A DNA stretch of 18,359 bases from Campylobacterota bacterium (GTDB lineage: Bacteria > Campylobacterota > Campylobacteria > Campylobacterales > Sulfurospirillaceae). A program made the translations under genes and the position numbers. The stretch's first letter is position 1, and each line of letters starts with the position of its first letter. The notes beneath the pieces are model-generated. The model was not told where the DNA came from and searched no databases. It was given only the letters and a program-made list of their open reading frames with translations. The stretch covers positions 1 through 18,359 of the forward strand of contig RZYK01000022.1 in the NCBI GenBank assembly GCA_009930355.1, given 5' to 3'. Below are positions 15,493 to 18,359 of the stretch, piece by piece.

Positions 15493-15498
15493 TACAAT
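15493..15498 (+). promoter_or_regulatory. candidate -10 element of the small lipoprotein gene
   Basis: TACAAT within CAATACAATAAG lies 27 bases before the start codon at 15526. No convincing -35 hexamer is visible. Confidence 0.35.
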
Positions 15499-15525
15499 AA
15501 GCTTAAATTTTTTTAAAGGATGGGC

Positions 15526-15924
15526 ATGAGAAAGTTTAAGATGTTACTAATAGCGGCATTGGCCACGTTAGCGTTTGTGGGATGTACCGCAGTTCCTGTA
15601 CAGAATATCAATAATACAGCGGTTGCTATAAACAGCACCAATAAAGCGACGATTCAAGGGGTTGAGAGAGCTATTATTCAAGCAGGTGGAAGTCTTGGTT
15701 GGGTAATGAAAAAAGTCAATAGCGGTAAAATTCAAGGTGTTCTTACGTTGCGTAAACACGTTGCTGTTGTGTTGATTACATACAATGCCAATGAATACAG
15801 TATTACGTATCAAGATAGTACAGCGCTTGATTATAATCCAGCAGATAATACCATTCATAAAAACTACAACGGATGGATTCAAAACCTTAATAAAGCCATT
15901 CAAGTACAGCTAAGTATGCTATAG
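15526..15924 (+). CDS. small lipoprotein of unknown function
   Basis: A 132-residue predicted lipoprotein. MRKFKMLLIAALATLAFVGC is a basic n-region plus hydrophobic stretch ending at Cys20. The mature part shows strand-rich YNANEYSITYQDSTALDY and a conserved-looking IHKNYNGWIQNLNKAI near the C-terminus, which I have the impression of seeing in other proteobacterial lipoproteins but cannot name. The start at 15526 has AAAGGA at good spacing; the ATG at 15520 overlaps that site. It has its own promoter candidate and a strong terminator, so it is a single-gene unit between the two leftward operons. A link to the pigment genes is not shown. Confidence 0.75.
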   Translation: MRKFKMLLIAALATLAFVGCTAVPVQNINNTAVAINSTNKATIQGVERAIIQAGGSLGWVMKKVNSGKIQGVLTLRKHVAVVLITYNANEYSITYQDSTALDYNPADNTIHKNYNGWIQNLNKAIQVQLSML

Positions 15925-15929
15925 CACAA

Positions 15930-15955
15930 AAGGTTCTAGTCAAAACTAGAACCTT
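15930..15955. terminator. bidirectional intrinsic terminator
   Basis: AAGGTTCTAGT (15930-15940) and ACTAGAACCTT (15945-15955) form a perfect 11-bp stem with a CAAA loop. T-rich sequence follows on the + strand (CCTTCTTGTTTT) and TTTTGTG follows on the - strand. It lies between converging genes ending at 15924 and 15966. Confidence 0.9.
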
Positions 15956-15965
15956 CCTTCTTGTT

Positions 15966-17147
15966 TTATCGTAGTGGCATCATCTTTTTACCCATAAGGG
16001 AAATCTCTATTTTCTCGACTCTATAAAGTTTTATGGGAATATTAATGTTTCCTAAGCTCTCTTTGAGGGTATGTTGAATCTCTTTAAGACGTATTTCACG
16101 TTCGCTCTCAATAAATAGCTCCACTACTTCATCTTTGAGTTCATTCTCAAGATGTTTGACATTGGCGAGGGCTTTGTTTACCCCTTCCATACGCTCTAAA
16201 ATCTCTTCTATTTGCGTTGTGGCGTAGCGTTTTCCTGCAATTTTGACAATGGTATTGCTTCGCCCTAAAAGTTGAAATTTCCCATTTTCAATCAGCGCAT
16301 AATCAAAACTTTGAATGGCACCTTCTGTTTCTACCACGCCCTCTTGCCAGAGCTGATGTGAGATGAAAGGAGACTTTACATGTAAAAGTTCTTTGGCGTT
16401 CAAAGAGACTTCAACCCCATGAAAAGGTGTCCAAAAGGTATCGTCTTGTTTTTTAAAAGCAATACTTCCTGTTTCCGTCGAGCCAAAAAGCTGAATAAGC
16501 GTGGTATTGAAGGTGTCACAGAAGGCTTTAGCGATATCACTACTTAAAGGACCTGTGGAGCTAATAAAAATGGTTTGGCTTAAATCTTGAGGGGTATTGA
16601 GGCGTAAAAGCGATTTGATATACAGCGGTGTGGTGACAATAAGCGTGTTCTCTTTGGCTAAGCAGAGTAAATCGTGCGGTAAAAAATGCTCTTTAAAGAG
16701 AAGTGGTTTGTTCAGTTTTAAGGGCAAAAGTAAGGCAGCTAAAAAGCCATAAATATGAATAAAAGGAACTGTAGCCACGACATTTTCAACGCTAAAATTT
16801 CCAAATTCTCTTAGCAGAGCTTCCATATCGGTTTCAATGTTTTCTTTGGTTTTGAACGCTCCTGTGGGAGAGCCTGTGCTCCCTGAGGTAAAAAACATGG
16901 CAGCAAAATCAATGGTCTCTAACACCGAAGTATCAAAGGAGGCTACTTTTTGCGCAAGAGCGGTATTGTCTTGGTCGTACAAAATGGGTTTTGCCCCTGA
17001 GAGATAGGCTTTTAAAATGCCAAGCGCACTCTCTTTTTTGCTCGTTGAAGCAACAGGTATGATAGTGCCTTTAAGTGTTTCATCAAAGAGCGTTTCACTC
17101 TCGTAAACGCTTTGGGTTTGATCATCGTTGATGATGGTAATGTTCAT
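15966..17147 (-). CDS. short acyl-adenylate-forming ligase (ANL family, ApeH-like)
   Basis: A 393-residue AMP-forming ligase. The P-loop is TSGSTGSPTG (87-96), GSTETGS (222-228) is the adenine-side motif, and LGRSNTIVKIAGKRY (294-308) is the hinge region. The C-terminal GKKMM (386-390) supplies the catalytic lysine. It is much shorter than usual ligases (over 500 residues), with a reduced N-terminal lobe, as in small APE-cluster ligases. It probably activates an aryl or fatty acid as AMP ester for loading on CoA or a carrier protein. Its start overlaps the exporter stop as ATGA. A palindrome at 16375-16386 encodes LHVK. The substrate is not readable from sequence. Confidence 0.8.
   Translation of the reverse strand: MNITIINDDQTQSVYESETLFDETLKGTIIPVASTSKKESALGILKAYLSGAKPILYDQDNTALAQKVASFDTSVLETIDFAAMFFTSGSTGSPTGAFKTKENIETDMEALLREFGNFSVENVVATVPFIHIYGFLAALLLPLKLNKPLLFKEHFLPHDLLCLAKENTLIVTTPLYIKSLLRLNTPQDLSQTIFISSTGPLSSDIAKAFCDTFNTTLIQLFGSTETGSIAFKKQDDTFWTPFHGVEVSLNAKELLHVKSPFISHQLWQEGVVETEGAIQSFDYALIENGKFQLLGRSNTIVKIAGKRYATTQIEEILERMEGVNKALANVKHLENELKDEVVELFIESEREIRLKEIQHTLKESLGNINIPIKLYRVEKIEISLMGKKMMPLR
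16375..16386. repeat. TTTACATGTAAA palindrome in the acyl ligase gene
   Basis: Exact copy. Read on the - strand in frame as Leu-His-Val-Lys. Confidence 0.9.
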
Positions 17148-18359
17148 TGCTTTTCTCTCCCTAACAGTAATAAAAATAGGGCAAAAACCCCTACACTTGC
17201 CACCCAGCCAATGTGTTCAAGGGCGCCAATACGACTAAAAATGAATACACCAAATCCTGCAAAAGTGCTGAGAAGCGAGAAGAAAATGGCGTTGTTTGTT
17301 GCACTGCTTTGTGCTTTAGCGTCTGCTTTATAAATTCCATAATCAATGCTCAGTGCCATGACAATAAAAAGCATAAAAAGATGCATTAAAGAGAGACTCT
17401 CTCCTAGGAGTGAGAGTAAAATAAGTGCGATGGGAAAAAGAACAAAGCTAAAGCAGAGCATTAAAGCGTGAGGGCATATCCATAAAAGTATCAGACAAAG
17501 AAGCGTAGCACTTAAAATGCCACACCACACCAACTCTTTTTGTACGTCTGCTAAGGCTTTGCTAAAAAGTGTTTGTGCCTCCATGCTATGGGCTAAGTTT
17601 TGGGCTTCAAGCATTGCAATATCGTTTGCTTTGACCATACCTAAGGTGTAAAATATGCCTTGGTGGCTGAGCACATGAATCCCCATTGACTCAAGGAGTT
17701 CGTGTGTAATAGGGGTAAAGGTTGGATGCAGCAGTGAGGTATTATAGGCGTGTTTAAAAAAATTGTCTCTAAAGCCTTGTTTTTTTGCCTCTTCTAAAAG
17801 TGTTTTTTGTGTGTTATTAAAATCAAAATCTTTCAATATTTTAGCTTTCGTATCAAAACTTTTTTTATCGATTAAAAAAGAGAGAGGAAGAAAAGCGTGT
17901 GGATTTTTTTGTGCAATCAAACGACTTTTTTCAACTAAAGTATCTAGGCTTTGCGCTTCAATTAAAATAGGTGTTGTGCCTACTTCTTTCATCTGTTGTT
18001 TAAAAAAGAGCTCATCTGTAAGGAGCTTTTGATTGTGGTAATCTAAAGAGCGAAGATTGGTATTGATGCGTATCAAAGGAAGAATTACAAGGATAACCAG
18101 AAGGGAAATAAGGGCAATAAGGCGATAAGGTAGGGTAAATGTTCGTTTGAAAAAGGAAAAATGGGGTGCTTTACCAAAGCCAATCACAGGATAAATCAAT
18201 GCGAAGTGAAGGTAGCTAAAGGTAAGAGAGAGCATTGAAAAAAGGCAGAGTTGCTGAATGAGTAAAAAATCCACAAATCCAAAAATAAAAAATCCACCCA
18301 GCGTTGTAAAAAATCCAAAAAAGACCGTTTTGTTAAAACCTAGAGGCTTTTCATAATGC
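17144..18359 (-). CDS. MMPL/RND-type exporter, C-terminal part (ApeK-like), cut by the window edge
   Basis: The frame is open from the stop at 17144 to the window end, so about 405 C-terminal residues are visible and the true start lies outside. An internal GTG at 18274 is not the start: upstream codons continue as a membrane segment (KTVFFGFFTTLGGFFIFGF). In order one sees the last segments of the first membrane bundle, a helix LIALISLLVILVILPLI, an exported domain of about 170 residues, and five C-terminal membrane helices including MALSIDYGIYK, where the acidic residue typical of proton-driven MMPL transporters sits. This is the second half of an RND-like lipid exporter. APE clusters encode such a protein for moving the polyene lipid outward. 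The ligase gene follows with a 4-base overlap. Confidence 0.85.
   Translation of the reverse strand, partial: HYEKPLGFNKTVFFGFFTTLGGFFIFGFVDFLLIQQLCLFSMLSLTFSYLHFALIYPVIGFGKAPHFSFFKRTFTLPYRLIALISLLVILVILPLIRINTNLRSLDYHNQKLLTDELFFKQQMKEVGTTPILIEAQSLDTLVEKSRLIAQKNPHAFLPLSFLIDKKSFDTKAKILKDFDFNNTQKTLLEEAKKQGFRDNFFKHAYNTSLLHPTFTPITHELLESMGIHVLSHQGIFYTLGMVKANDIAMLEAQNLAHSMEAQTLFSKALADVQKELVWCGILSATLLCLILLWICPHALMLCFSFVLFPIALILLSLLGESLSLMHLFMLFIVMALSIDYGIYKADAKAQSSATNNAIFFSLLSTFAGFGVFIFSRIGALEHIGWVASVGVFALFLLLLGREKQ

Noticed and set aside
1..18359. Insertion sequence, phage, tRNA or CRISPR elements
   Set aside because: No transposase or integrase frame, tRNA-like cloverleaf, or regularly spaced repeat was seen; the dispersed palindromes are irregularly spaced and lack spacers.

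Overview
The window looks like an accessory pigment or lipid biosynthesis island from a Campylobacterota-type genome, most likely near Sulfurospirillum. This assignment is inference from moderately AT-rich DNA, AT-rich leaders, gene style and dense overlapping operons; no rRNA or housekeeping marker is present to prove it. The cluster combines genes of the aryl-polyene (APE) type with the dialkylresorcinol pair DarA and DarB. Together these suggest a resorcinol-linked polyene resembling flexirubin, or a dialkylresorcinol/cyclohexanedione product.

Layout. Positions 1-278 are a non-coding leader with a possible upstream terminator, a promoter candidate and a TTTACATGTAAA palindrome. Positions 279-8216 (+) form one compact operon: acyl carrier protein, ketosynthase, a short ketosynthase-like chain-length-factor protein, hotdog dehydratase, exported alpha/beta hydrolase, DarA, DarB, a small HTH-like protein, a BtrH-type acyltransferase-like protein, and a flavodoxin-fold protein with two 4Fe-4S motifs. 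A DUF234 gene (8251-9165) follows and may be unrelated. Genes converge on a large inverted repeat at 9184-9218. Positions 9226-15368 (-) form a second operon, transcribed leftward: ABC ATPase, ABC-2 permease, second acyl carrier protein, second ketosynthase, second chain-length-factor-like protein, a large exported protein and a lipoprotein. A small lipoprotein gene (15526-15924, +) lies alone and ends in a strong bidirectional terminator. Positions 15966-18359 (-) hold a short acyl-adenylate ligase and the C-terminal part of an MMPL/RND-type exporter whose gene runs off the right edge.

Proposed joint function. The ligase would activate a starter, and the two carrier protein/ketosynthase sets plus the dehydratase would build unsaturated or alkyl chains. 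DarB would condense two beta-ketoacyl units to a ring, DarA would aromatise it (perhaps with the ferredoxin-like protein), and the BtrH-like protein could move an acyl chain from a carrier protein to an acceptor. The MMPL and ABC proteins would move the lipid product to the outer layers. No ketoreductase, phosphopantetheinyl transferase or aromatic-starter gene is visible; these may lie beyond the right edge.

The most unexpected signal is a dispersed 12-bp palindrome, TTTACATGTAAA. It has six exact and four one-mismatch copies in 18.4 kb, both inside genes and between them. Within genes it usually falls in one fixed reading frame and encodes Leu-His-Val in unrelated proteins.
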